Notes: generated by a model not told the origin, from the letters alone. Positions 27,288 to 35,957 are shown, numbered from the stretch's first letter. The stretch is 64,000 nt of DNA from Aestuariivivens sediminis (GCF_022662105.1 NZ_JAKMCP010000001.1:62001-126000), one strand, 5' to 3'. Program-made: numbers and translations.

Positions 27288-28409
27288 TCAAAGAACATTC
27301 TCCGTTAATCTTCTATTATAATAGTCATAAGAAAATTTTTCAAGCAATTCCCTATCATTTTGTACTAGGTTAATATAATCCCCATTAGGTCTACTCAAAA
27401 GATCTTCTAAAGCTTTCTCTAGAGAGGCTACGCCGAGACCATCCAATAAAAACCCATTCACATTATGTTTTATATAATACCCAATAGCAGAAATATTAGA
27501 AACAATAGGTATACAGCCATAATTCAAAGCTTCAGTAATTACTTTGGGGAAACCTTCCGAAGCCGATGGTAAAATAATATAGTGGCATTGTTTATAAATT
27601 TGGTGAACATCCATTCGGGACAACAATCCATGATATATCATATTCAAGTTTATTTTGTTGGATTTTTCTTTATATTGAGATGCCAAACTTCCACCACCAA
27701 CAATATGTATTGCCCCAATTTTGTTTTTGATTGTAGATGATAAATTATGCAAAGCTTCAATAATAATGCCTATTCCCTTTTCTTCCTCCAAACGTCCAAC
27801 AAAACATAAGTTGACCGCATCATCACCAAGCTGCTTGTTTTTAACAATGTCATGTCCCTCTTCAATCTCTTTTAAGGTCAAGCACGGATTTTCAAAAGTC
27901 AAACAGTGCTTAGGCTGCTGTTCCCAAACACCATTAATAGTCACTTTTCTATCTTGATTTCTTAGCAACCACCGTTGAAAACGATAAGAAAGTGGACGTA
28001 CTTGCCCCCAATTTCCGGCATATTTAAACCAGCCTTTCTTAGAACTAAATGCTATCAAATACGGAATAACAAAAACACCAATACCTGTAGGCGCCCTAAA
28101 TTGAAAATAATCACATTGCTTTAAAACTTTTCTTATTGTGAATATAATCCCAGGGATCTGACTCAACATAAAAAACTTATCCCATAAACCATGACCTCCA
28201 ACAGCAGGAATAGGAATGAATTTAATCCTATCTGATGTATAGGCTAACATATTGGTCGGTGCAGGGCCCGAATGAAGCATGGCCACATGATAAATTTCGC
28301 CGAAAACATGCAATAAATGATTGATTTCGGTAACGGTTGCTCCCAGACCAAGTACCGTACCATCAGGATTTATGTAATGTTCTGTATGGGAGATGATAGC
28401 GAGTTTCAT
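27288..28409 (-). CDS. Glycosyltransferase family 4
   Basis: This 373-residue GT-B protein has the E-x7-E donor-site motif in SASEGFPKVITEALNYG (about 297-313) and the typical GRLEEEKGIGIIIEAL start of the C-terminal domain (about 210-225). The N-terminal domain opens MKLAIISHTEHYI. It would add a sugar in the cytoplasm. The gene is the first after the 1.6 kb repeat block, in the direction of transcription, so its promoter should lie in or beside the repeats. Confidence 0.88.
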   Translation of the reverse strand: MKLAIISHTEHYINPDGTVLGLGATVTEINHLLHVFGEIYHVAMLHSGPAPTNMLAYTSDRIKFIPIPAVGGHGLWDKFFMLSQIPGIIFTIRKVLKQCDYFQFRAPTGIGVFVIPYLIAFSSKKGWFKYAGNWGQVRPLSYRFQRWLLRNQDRKVTINGVWEQQPKHCLTFENPCLTLKEIEEGHDIVKNKQLGDDAVNLCFVGRLEEEKGIGIIIEALHNLSSTIKNKIGAIHIVGGGSLASQYKEKSNKINLNMIYHGLLSRMDVHQIYKQCHYIILPSASEGFPKVITEALNYGCIPIVSNISAIGYYIKHNVNGFLLDGLGVASLEKALEDLLSRPNGDYINLVQNDRELLEKFSYDYYNRRLTENVL

Positions 28410-28578
28410 AAGCGTCCAACAAAGTTGCCATTTTTATTTTAACTTAAAAATTATTTTCGGTGTTATGTGCATTTCACGCTGACCTGTAACACGTATTGGC
28501 AACCTGCCATTGGGAAGCATTAGAATAATCCATGTAAAGGGTGAACGCTAATTTTTGTCCTTATGAAAAAGGGCGTTT

Positions 28579-28649
28579 ACGACCGATTGAAGCATCTGGT
28601 TGCATGGAAGTGAGATGCTTCGCTGCGTTTCACTCGGCTCTGAATGACA
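28579..28649 (+). repeat. Dispersed repeat R2, copy in the intergenic block
   Basis: This matches the reverse complement of 18064-18133. It begins ACGACCGATTGAAGCATC and ends CTCTGAATGACA. Confidence 0.8.
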
Positions 28650-28686
28650 GTAGTGCTTAAAATCAACGGTTTGTTTGCTGGCATTC

Positions 28687-28715
28687 CATACTTTTTTCAT
28701 TGATAAAAAAGTATG
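28687..28715. repeat. Perfect 11-bp inverted repeat (hairpin)
   Basis: CATACTTTTTT (28687-28697) pairs with AAAAAAGTATG (28705-28715) across a 7-nt loop. The T/A-rich stem is terminator-like on both strands, but no gene ends here. It may mark the end of a decayed repeat element. Confidence 0.6.
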
Positions 28716-28899
28716 CAAAAACTCTAGACTTGCTTTTTATTCCTTGAAAATCTGGCACCAATGGCTTATCATGCGCATTGCAACCGCTTCGCTTAGGCAA
28801 TGCTCCTCTGTCCTACGCAATCCATTGGCTGGATTTTGCTACGGTATAAAAACCAGGTCATTTAAGTAGTCTTCAGGATAAGTGTAAAGGATTAAGCAA

Positions 28900-28936
28900 G
28901 AGATTCTTCACTTCGCTACGCTCGTTATGAATGACA
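28900..28936 (+). repeat. Partial copy of repeat R2
   Basis: The stretch GAGATTCTTCACTTCGCTACGCTCGT with the ATGAATGACA end (two parts quoted apart: 28900 on and 28927 on) matches the 3' half of R2. Confidence 0.65.
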
Positions 28937-28950
28937 AAGGCATTAAACCC

Positions 28951-29156
28951 ACTTGCTCCCCTCTTTGGGTAAAGAGGACGACCGAGCGTTAGAAATCTAT
29001 CCGGTGGATAGATTTAGCGATGGGGCGAGCTGGCGGGCCGGCTAAGTAATCCGAGAAAGGGGAGTTTGATTTAAAATTATCTGGAATTATTCAAGTTTAT
29101 TTTAAACCCTCCGTCTAAAGGCTCAGGCCTTTAGCCACCTCCCTTATGAACAAGGG
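28951..29156 (+). repeat. Repeat R1, complete copy B1
   Basis: This full R1 module of about 205 nt holds hairpins at CCCTCTTTGGGTAAAGAGG, at AAATCTATCCGGTGGATAG (28993 on), at AAAGGCTCAGGCCTTT (29117 on) and at CTCCCTTATGAACAAGGG (29138 on). It is nearly identical to the inverted copy at 18187-18390. Confidence 0.88.
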
Positions 29157-29297
29157 CGAACGAGCGTTAGAAATCTATCCAGTGGATAGATTTAGCGATG
29201 GGGCGAGCTGGCGGGCAGGCCAAGTAAACCGAGAAAGGGGAGTTTGATTTAAAATTATCTGGAATTATTTAAGTTTATTTTAAACCCTCCGTCTAAA
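29157..29297 (+). repeat. Repeat R1, copy B2 truncated at both ends
   Basis: It joins the end of copy B1 directly at CGAACGAGCGTTAGAAATC and runs through the same core to CCCTCCGTCTAAA, then the sequence changes. B1 and B2 thus form a direct tandem. Confidence 0.85.
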
Positions 29298-29520
29298 TTT
29301 CAAAAACATTAAACGAGCTTGCTCCCCTCTTTTTACGGCAATCATAAAAAGAACATAGAAAAGGAATTAGAGATACCATGCCGATATTAATTTCATCACA
29401 CTTCCGGAATAAAGCAAAAAGACGATCTTGTCAAGGAGCCAAATGCTCGACGAGAAGCATCATTTTGCACTGCAATTATGAGCTTGGGAAGACCTTCCAA
29501 ATTCCCTGCGCAGAAATTAG

Positions 29521-29662
29521 AATTTTATGCGCAAGAAATGACAAACCTCTAGGCAAAGAATTTTTTTTTCTAAGCAAGAAATGAAAAAGCTCTAGGCAAA
29601 GAATTTAATTTTCTAAGCAAGAAATGATGAAGCTGTAGGCAAAGAATTTAATTTTATGCGCA
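29521..29662. repeat. 43-nt tandem repeat, three units and a partial fourth
   Basis: Units start at 29521, 29564 and 29607, and a partial fourth at 29650, with an exact period of 43. Each full unit ends in TAGGCAAAGAATTT and has AAGAAATGA in the middle. The units differ at a handful of positions. There are no unique spacers, so it is not a CRISPR array. Confidence 0.88.
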
Positions 29663-29777
29663 TCCTTCTTAAGCCCTATAAACACTGGTGTTTCCAGAGG
29701 CTATTTTGGATTATGAATGACCGACTCGGGTTCTTCGAAAAAATGGCCTTGAGAGGAACAAGGTACATTCATCTTTC

Positions 29778-29940
29778 TTGCTCCCCTCTTTGGGTAAAGA
29801 GGGGGATGAATCCCGCTGTTAAGCGGGAGAAAGGGGAGTTTGATTTAAATTATCCAGGTTTACATTTTTTTTTCTAAACCCTCCGTCTAAAGGCTTTAGC
29901 CTTTAGCCACCTCCCTTATGAACAAGGGAGGAACAAGGGA
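29778..29940 (+). repeat. Repeat R1, variant copy B3
   Basis: It has the same outer ends as R1 (CTTGCTCCCCTCTTTGGGTA, AACCCTCCGTCTAAAGG, CTCCCTTATGAACAAGGGAG). The central ATCTATCC hairpin segment is replaced by a different hairpin, TCCCGCTGTTAAGCGGGA (29812-29829). Confidence 0.85.
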
Positions 29941-29952
29941 CATTCATCTTTC

Positions 29953-30029
29953 TTGTTCCCCTCTTGAGATAAAGAGGGGTATGAATCCCACTGATAAGTG
30001 GGAGAAAGGGGAATTTGATCTAAAATTAC
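29953..30029 (+). repeat. Repeat R1, truncated variant copy B4
   Basis: It follows B3 at a 174-nt spacing, with GAACAAGG-ACATTCATCTTTCTTG shared before both. It contains the variant hairpin TCCCACTGATAAGTGGGA (29986-30003). It ends at the stop codon of the GT4 gene (30026), so that gene's terminus lies inside the repeat. Confidence 0.8.
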
Positions 30030-31141
30030 CCCATACCCTCTAAAACAGCTATATACTGCCTAATAATATGACGCCATTGATGCTGCTCCGCCCATAAAAG
30101 GGCCTGTTTTTTAAATTCAGTTTTGTGATTCATAATGGTGGCTACGGCATCCGCAAGGGCATCAGCATCGGTTCCATCTATTAACAGCCCGGATAACCCA
30201 TCCTGAATGGCATCCTCTACACCCGATCCCCTGGCCCCGATGGCAGGAATACCCAAAGCATTGGCTTCCAGAATGGCAATTCCAAAGCCTTCCACATCGC
30301 CGGTTGGGGACGCTGTACTTAACATGACCATGATATCCGATTGTGCAACGTGTTTGATAAGTGCGTCCTGAGACACTTCCCCATGAATATGGAGATGATC
30401 CTGAACCCCCAAACACTGGGCTAATTCCAAACAAGCGTCTTTTTCGGTGTCTATCCCCACACAATGGTAATGCACCTCGGGGAAGACTTTAACCAATCGT
30501 GGCAAATGTCCAATTACCCGGGTCTGGCCCTTACGTGGTGACAGGCGCCCTACGGTGATTAGTTTCGGACGACCTTCAAGGAGGGGGGCTGCTTCATTGG
30601 ATTTGGGGGTCCATATCTGAGCATCGTAGCCATTGGGAATGACCTTTACCTGTTTTAGTTTTAAAGGATCCACCAGGTGTTTGGTATAGTTGGACACGGC
30701 CACGACCCCATCGAACCGTTTTAGGGCCCTGGCTACCGACCATTTTAAAAGCGGCGATTTAAAATTAACCTCTGTGCCATGAATTACCGCCAGACAAGGT
30801 GTTTTACCAAACACGTTACCGAACCCCACCAGCCACAGGGAAAATTTACCGGAAGCCAGGATATAATCCTGCCCTTTTTTTAATGTATTGAAATATAGAA
30901 GGCGTTTGATGTACATTATAAAACGCACCCGGGAAACTGCAATCCGTTTAACCGCAAAGGGTAATCCGGAATCAAAATCCCTTTCTATTTTACCTGAATT
31001 GCTTCTGGCATCAACCAACACCGTAACTTCAAAATTAGACTCCTTTAGGGCCCTGGCCAAATTATAAGCGTGATTACCAATGCCCCCCGGTTGGGGAGGA
31101 AACTCAGAGCTGACGATAAGGATACGTTTTGATCTTGTCAT
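30026..31141 (-). CDS. Glycosyltransferase family 4
   Basis: This 371-residue GT-B enzyme opens with the glycogen-synthase-like motif SSEFPPQPGGIGNHAYNLARAL (about 9-30). GRLSPRKGQTRVIGHL begins the C-terminal domain, and the E-x7-E motif lies in DVEGFGIAILEANALG (about 286-301). It most resembles mannosyl-type GT4 enzymes, but the donor is not proven. Its start overlaps the stop of the upstream GT2 gene by 1 nt. Its own stop lies in repeat R1. The last codons (VLEGMG) may therefore have been changed by the repeat insertion. Confidence 0.88.
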   Translation of the reverse strand: MTRSKRILIVSSEFPPQPGGIGNHAYNLARALKESNFEVTVLVDARSNSGKIERDFDSGLPFAVKRIAVSRVRFIMYIKRLLYFNTLKKGQDYILASGKFSLWLVGFGNVFGKTPCLAVIHGTEVNFKSPLLKWSVARALKRFDGVVAVSNYTKHLVDPLKLKQVKVIPNGYDAQIWTPKSNEAAPLLEGRPKLITVGRLSPRKGQTRVIGHLPRLVKVFPEVHYHCVGIDTEKDACLELAQCLGVQDHLHIHGEVSQDALIKHVAQSDIMVMLSTASPTGDVEGFGIAILEANALGIPAIGARGSGVEDAIQDGLSGLLIDGTDADALADAVATIMNHKTEFKKQALLWAEQHQWRHIIRQYIAVLEGMG

Positions 31142-32469
31142 TATTCTAAAACATCAATTAAGGGGCCCTGTTTCAATTTTTTACCGGACAAGTGCCAGGA
31201 CCTGTAAACCTGGTAACAGACAAAAGGTAAGAATAAAACACTTATAATGCCACCTAATATAAGCAGTGAACGGTTTTTTTTAAATTGATACGGTACTATT
31301 GATAAAGGTATGGTTCTTAACAAGGCTAAGCGAGCTGCTCCATTACCAAAATAACGTCTATAAAAATATAATACACTGGGAATAGGTCTTGGAGCGAAAA
31401 ATTTAGATGGTCTGAAGGCATCCCAACTCCCCAACTCACGTAAGCCACCTGTACTTGCCTTCACATCTACGCAAGATGCAATGGGATTAGAGATACTTTT
31501 AATCCCAGATAAATAGACCCGTAAACCAAACTCACCATCTCCCATGCGTTGCTTCTCAAACTGGCGATCAAATAACCCCACGGTATTAAAAACATGTTTG
31601 TACAACATGGCATTTCCTGTTGCAAACTGAGAGGCCACAGCAAAAAAGGAACGTGCTTTGGGAATGGATTTCCCCTTGGGATAAAACACACCGGCCGATA
31701 CCTCTGCTTTAAAATATTCTAGACATTTAAGATGATTGGAAATCCAATCAGGTTGTATCCTTACATCATCCTCAGATAACGCTATCAATGCACCTTTAGC
31801 TCGTTTTACAGCCGTATTTCTGGCTAACCATAGGGCCTTTGCCTCTTGTCTAATGAGTTGAATATCAAGATTAAAGGCATTGTAAAACGAAGGGTCAAAA
31901 GGGGTGGATTGATCTACTACGATAATCTCAAAATTTTTATAATCCTGTTGTTCCAGGTCCTGTAAAATAGCTTTTAGATGTTCATATCTGTTTAGAGTGG
32001 GAATAATTACACTAACCTTTGGGCAGTTTTTTAGTATATGATAATCGTAAGTTTGCCATTTCGGATGGCAAATTGGTCTGGAACCAAATTGAACTTGTTT
32101 TATTCCTCTTGTAGTGTACCAAGCGCATATTTCTTTAACAGGGTTATGAAAAGAAACTAATCTTAAAAACAACACATAAAGCACCCATGCCGGATGAAAA
32201 TATTTGCGTATAAAGTGATAATTATCCCGAGTGGACAACGCTTCAAACACGGTATACGTTGGAACTTCTCCCACAAAACCACTCTGTATAGCCTGCCATG
32301 ACAAATCATAAGCTTGTGCTTGTTTAGATAGATAGTGAGTATCTGGTATTAGTTGATTCAAAATCGTATCAGGCAACTTACCCATTATTGGAAAAATTGA
32401 TTCCCCGTTAGTTCTATAACACTGAAAATAATGCGTAGGCTGTAAATACTTTAAAAAGTTAAACAACAT
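31141..32469 (-). CDS. Glycosyltransferase family 2 with extra N-terminal region
   Basis: This 442-residue protein has a region of about 145 residues without a recognised domain. A GT2 (GT-A) domain follows: VSVIIPTLNRYEHLKAIL, LIALSEDDVRI carrying the metal-binding acidic residues, and a galactosyltransferase-type block ATGNAMLYKHVFNTVGLFD with the conserved MGDGEFGLRVY. A single hydrophobic segment near the end (about 400-420) may anchor it to the inner membrane. The N-terminal extension is not usual for single-domain GT2 enzymes. The gene overlaps the next GT4 gene by 1 nt. Confidence 0.85.
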   Translation of the reverse strand: MLFNFLKYLQPTHYFQCYRTNGESIFPIMGKLPDTILNQLIPDTHYLSKQAQAYDLSWQAIQSGFVGEVPTYTVFEALSTRDNYHFIRKYFHPAWVLYVLFLRLVSFHNPVKEICAWYTTRGIKQVQFGSRPICHPKWQTYDYHILKNCPKVSVIIPTLNRYEHLKAILQDLEQQDYKNFEIIVVDQSTPFDPSFYNAFNLDIQLIRQEAKALWLARNTAVKRAKGALIALSEDDVRIQPDWISNHLKCLEYFKAEVSAGVFYPKGKSIPKARSFFAVASQFATGNAMLYKHVFNTVGLFDRQFEKQRMGDGEFGLRVYLSGIKSISNPIASCVDVKASTGGLRELGSWDAFRPSKFFAPRPIPSVLYFYRRYFGNGAARLALLRTIPLSIVPYQFKKNRSLLILGGIISVLFLPFVCYQVYRSWHLSGKKLKQGPLIDVLE

Positions 32470-32518
32470 ATTTTATAATATAGGGATTACATGAAACACA
32501 TAAATAATTCATTTCTTA

Positions 32519-33592
32519 TTAATCTTTTAGAATAATACTTTTTATTTTAAAATAAATATTGCCCTTGTTAAAGTTATCGTTATATAATTTTTTAAAACAA
32601 CTTCTATCGCTATTATCGCCTTCAAAATAAGGAATTAATTTATCTACAAGTGATTCAACAGATTCAGGATTAAAAGTAATGTCTTCTAGTATGCCTTTGT
32701 TCTCTTTAATAAACATTAAGGCACCAAATCTAGACGACACTATAACTGGAGCTCCTAAAGCCAATGCTTCAATTAACACCAACCCAAAAGCTTCATGTAA
32801 ACTTGGTAAAACAATAATATCCATACTTTTATAAAAATCCACCATTTCCTCAGGAGAGAGCGTTCCTAAAAAAGAAACGTTGTCAGATAGATTCAAGTTG
32901 GACACCGCTGTATTCAAACTATTTTTATTATTGCCGCTTCCGGCAAAATATAAATGAAACTTATGGTATTGGCTTTCCTTTATTCTTGATAAAGCCTGTA
33001 TTACAACATTTTGATTTTTATGAGTTGTTAATCGCCCAGGACAGCCAATCTTTAAAATGTCAGAAGAATTATAAAATTTATTACTAGCATAGTCTTTCTG
33101 TTCTTGAATGTTTGTCCAGAAAGGCACGACTTCTAGCTTTGGTTCAGGTACTTTATAAACTTTATTTAGCTGTGCCTCAGTAATAAAAGAATTAGCAATA
33201 ACGGTATCTGCTAATTTTAAAAATTGTTTTTTTATAAAAATATTTTTGAATGAAGTATTCATTTGTTCATTCAAAGAATGAAACCATGTAATATTTTGTC
33301 TTACACCTAATAATTTACCAAAAAGTAACGCCGGATTAGAATAACTAAAATTGGATAGAATAACATCTGGTTTTTCTCTTTTTATAATGGTATAAACATT
33401 ATAATAATTGCTAAAATAGTTCCCCTTTTGTTTTACAATTACTTTTACAGAATCTATAATGGATTCCCTTTCTGAGGCTTTCCATGAAAAACAAACCACT
33501 TCATGTCCTTCTTGAGTTAACTTTACAGAAAGTTCATGAAAGAAACTGGAGAGATAACCTTTATTATAGGTGTGAAATAAGAGTAGTTTCAA
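32519..33592 (-). CDS. Glycosyltransferase family 4
   Basis: This 357-residue GT-B protein has the E-x7-E motif in LPSLHEAFGLVLIEALALG (about 258-276) and the domain start IGCPGRLTTHKNQNVVIQAL (about 182-201). The sequence is much richer in A+T codons than the two genes after it. It would transfer a sugar to the glycan in the cytoplasm. It lies 9 nt after the sulfotransferase gene upstream in transcription. Confidence 0.87.
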   Translation of the reverse strand: MKLLLFHTYNKGYLSSFFHELSVKLTQEGHEVVCFSWKASERESIIDSVKVIVKQKGNYFSNYYNVYTIIKREKPDVILSNFSYSNPALLFGKLLGVRQNITWFHSLNEQMNTSFKNIFIKKQFLKLADTVIANSFITEAQLNKVYKVPEPKLEVVPFWTNIQEQKDYASNKFYNSSDILKIGCPGRLTTHKNQNVVIQALSRIKESQYHKFHLYFAGSGNNKNSLNTAVSNLNLSDNVSFLGTLSPEEMVDFYKSMDIIVLPSLHEAFGLVLIEALALGAPVIVSSRFGALMFIKENKGILEDITFNPESVESLVDKLIPYFEGDNSDRSCFKKLYNDNFNKGNIYFKIKSIILKD

Positions 33593-33601
33593 AAGTTTTT
33601 T

Positions 33602-34210
33602 TTAATAGTTTTTCTTAAAATTCCAGTATAGTGAACGTAAATCTCGATATAATTTATAGTTTGGCAATTTACGTTTTTTATTATGTCTTGCATGAGGAAA
33701 AGCTTCCTGGGGAATTTCATCTATATTTAAAAAACCACATAAGGTCTGGTAATTAAAATCCTTTTCCATTTCCATAACTAAAAAATTAGGTTTGTTTTTA
33801 AAAAATTTTAAAATTCGGGCATTAGTCTGCTCATAAACTTCTTTATAGCGAAACTCATAGCCTTCCGCACAAGGAACCCCATAAATCGTTTTATGTAAGG
33901 GAATTCTAATACTTGCAAAATAGGTTACCACACTTCTAATCCATGTATTCGTATTTCTAAGAGTCAATATATATTTGGCTTCCGGATAAATTTCATAAAG
34001 TTCTTTATAAAATAAAGGCCAGGGCATATCTTGTACAGCATCCCAAGAATGTAGTGTGGTTTTAATGTACGCTTTTAAGTCATCCGAATTCGTATATTTC
34101 ATTAAATTTTTATCCCCTCCATAAACACGATAGCCTAAATACTGTAAGGCATGTTCTAAAGAAGTGGTTCCTGTTTTTTGAAATCCTATAACAAATACTT
34201 TTTGTTTCAT
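33602..34210 (-). CDS. Sulfotransferase family protein (short, Sulfotransfer_4-like)
   Basis: This 202-residue protein starts with a PAPS-binding P-loop, VIGFQKTGTTSLEHAL (K12-T16 is the 5'-phosphosulfate loop). A second nucleotide-site segment is YILTLRNTNTWIRSVVTYF (about 80-98), in which Arg and Ser match the 3'-phosphate motif. It would move a sulfuryl group from PAPS to a hydroxyl or amine. It is the most C-terminal-truncated of the four in the locus but has both cofactor motifs. It lies 9 nt upstream of a GT4 gene, which suggests a joint tailoring step. No signal peptide, so cytoplasmic. Confidence 0.82.
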   Translation of the reverse strand: MKQKVFVIGFQKTGTTSLEHALQYLGYRVYGGDKNLMKYTNSDDLKAYIKTTLHSWDAVQDMPWPLFYKELYEIYPEAKYILTLRNTNTWIRSVVTYFASIRIPLHKTIYGVPCAEGYEFRYKEVYEQTNARILKFFKNKPNFLVMEMEKDFNYQTLCGFLNIDEIPQEAFPHARHNKKRKLPNYKLYRDLRSLYWNFKKNY

Positions 34211-34487
34211 TCACTAAATAATCTTTTGGTATCGTGTTTCTAATATCTCTAATAAGGAACAAGATATGATGACACAGCATGAATTAAAATTAAAATCGGA
34301 TGATGATTACTATACTGACTCATTCCATTAATAGAAGTATTTTTTGAATATACTTAATTTAAAAATAAACTCTTTTAAAACAATCATGGAGATTTAAGCA
34401 AAATCTTTGTGTTTAACCTCTTCAAATTTATTCATAGCTTTAAAAAGCTTATTTCTTTAATAACTTCAACTAAGCATTTTAGCTTTC

Positions 34488-35162
34488 TTAAATTTTCATA
34501 AATTTCAACATAATCTGTTGCCTATCCATTTTTTTACCTGTATTATGGCCTAATCCTAATAAATTCCCCATGACTTCCACTGTCATGCCATTTTTAGCCG
34601 CTAAATCATTATAAAATTCTTGACTGCGAAAAACAATTGGAAATTCCAACCAATTTCCTTCTTTATGTTCAGCAATATTAACATTAGCATAGAAAACCCC
34701 TCCCACTGCTAATGATTTTGAGACAAATTGAAAACAGCGGTCTGCAATTTTATCTTCCAAATGAATTAAAACAGAAAAAGCAAACATTACGTTAAACTGT
34801 ACGTCAAGTTTTACTTCAGAGAAATGTTTAAACGAAATTAAATTTGGATTTTTATACTCTAATTTGGCTGATTTTATCTCTTTTCTGCCTTCATCTAAAA
34901 CTGCGCCCCTTACTTCCATCCCATAATAATTACCTTTATTAAGATATTGAATCATTGGAATACCTCCTCTAAGCGTTCCGCATCCAATATCCATTAACTT
35001 ATCTGTTTTTTGTAGACCTTGATCTAAAAGAAATTGAAATTGAAAATCACGAGCATATTTCCAAACCTTAGGATTACCTACAAGCCCATGTCTCCTTTCT
35101 TGTGTGGTTTTTGTAAGATTACCTATATAACACCTAACCTTTGAAATTATTTTTTTTAACAT
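34488..35162 (-). CDS. Class I SAM-dependent methyltransferase
   Basis: This 224-residue Rossmann methyltransferase has the SAM-binding motif LMDIGCGTLRGGIPMIQYL (about 57-75). The acidic residue for the ribose is in YGMEVRG, and post-I motifs are in VMFAFSVLIHLED. The substrate is not readable. Location in the locus suggests sugar O-methylation or another modification of the glycan. An A+T-rich gap of 277 nt separates it from the next gene (sulfotransferase), in which I see no gene. Confidence 0.85.
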   Translation of the reverse strand: MLKKIISKVRCYIGNLTKTTQERRHGLVGNPKVWKYARDFQFQFLLDQGLQKTDKLMDIGCGTLRGGIPMIQYLNKGNYYGMEVRGAVLDEGRKEIKSAKLEYKNPNLISFKHFSEVKLDVQFNVMFAFSVLIHLEDKIADRCFQFVSKSLAVGGVFYANVNIAEHKEGNWLEFPIVFRSQEFYNDLAAKNGMTVEVMGNLLGLGHNTGKKMDRQQIMLKFMKI

Positions 35163-35192
35163 ATCATGTGGTATTTAATAGTTCCACTTTAT

Positions 35193-35957
35193 TTACTTAT
35201 AACCAATAGCCACTAAATGCGCGGTTTCTTGCGAGGTGTTTTCTATACCTTTAGATTGAAACCTATTTACAATATTAGCATAAATAGATTTTAGGGTTTG
35301 CAATGGTCTTTTTAAGCTATAGCTTTTTAAACCTTGTACACGATATGGTCCGGTTTTCACGGCATAATGCACATCAACGGTATCAAAATACGTTTCTAAA
35401 AGTGTTTGCAACTGTATTTTAGTATAATGCCGAATATGGTCCGGATTTTTATCGGGACCTTCATTTTTGATATAATCGCCATTTGGTGTTGTAAAATAGG
35501 CCCACCCCCCTGGTTTGATCACCTTATAGATATTCCGGACAAAACGTGCATCGGCCTCCACATGTTCTATAACTTCAACAGAAACCACCCCATCATATTG
35601 ATTATCATTAAGTGTAGATTTGGTCATATCCTGGATGATGAATCCAGAAATATTAGACCGTTTTTTCTGTATTTGCTTCAAATTAGTTTCTGTAAACCCT
35701 AACCCCAACTGCGCTTTCACCCCGGGCTCCTGAGGTACGTCCAATAGTGTAACCCGCGCCGGTATCCCAATGGTATAGGGCGTCGTTCTGCCACCAACAT
35801 CCAATATATGGACTAGGTCCTTCCCTTGCTTAGTTTTCATTACCAAGGTCTTAATATCTTTATGTACCGTTTGTAAGTGAACGGGCATTAAGGGAAATGT
35901 AACCTGCCGGAACCATTCATAAATTGTCATAGAGATCGCTATGTTTTTTTTATCCAT
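35193..35957 (-). CDS. Class I SAM-dependent methyltransferase
   Basis: This 254-residue protein has the motif VHILDVGGRTTPYTIGIPA, with LLDVPQEP at strand 2 and VVSVEVIEHVEADARFVRNI typical of the Methyltransf_11 type. The glycine-rich loop reads G-G-R-T-T rather than G-x-G-x-G, as in some glycan methyltransferases. It overlaps the upstream GT4 gene by 8 nt, so the two are likely translated together. The target is unknown. Confidence 0.85.
   Translation of the reverse strand: MDKKNIAISMTIYEWFRQVTFPLMPVHLQTVHKDIKTLVMKTKQGKDLVHILDVGGRTTPYTIGIPARVTLLDVPQEPGVKAQLGLGFTETNLKQIQKKRSNISGFIIQDMTKSTLNDNQYDGVVSVEVIEHVEADARFVRNIYKVIKPGGWAYFTTPNGDYIKNEGPDKNPDHIRHYTKIQLQTLLETYFDTVDVHYAVKTGPYRVQGLKSYSLKRPLQTLKSIYANIVNRFQSKGIENTSQETAHLVAIGYK

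Larger units (their letters stand above)
28410..30025. other. 1.6 kb gene-free block filled with mosaic repeats
   Basis: Between two GT4 genes there is a 1616-nt stretch with no convincing CDS. It holds two copies of repeat R2, four copies or partial copies of R1, a perfect 11-bp hairpin at 28687-28715 and a 43-nt tandem array at 29521-29662. Short open frames here (about 60-75 codons) run through the repeats and look non-coding. It may carry the promoter of the left part of the locus. Confidence 0.85.

Noticed and set aside
28675-28869. A 64-codon plus-strand frame in the intergenic block.
   Set aside because: It runs through a hairpin and repeat sequence and has no conserved motif. It is most likely non-coding.
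29521-29662. Possible CRISPR array from regular 43-nt units.
   Set aside because: The units are directly contiguous, with no unique spacers, and no cas gene is near.
29378-29877. Two short plus-strand frames (68 and 73 codons).
   Set aside because: They overlap the tandem repeat and repeat R1, and the translations are Lys/Arg/Phe-rich with no family features.
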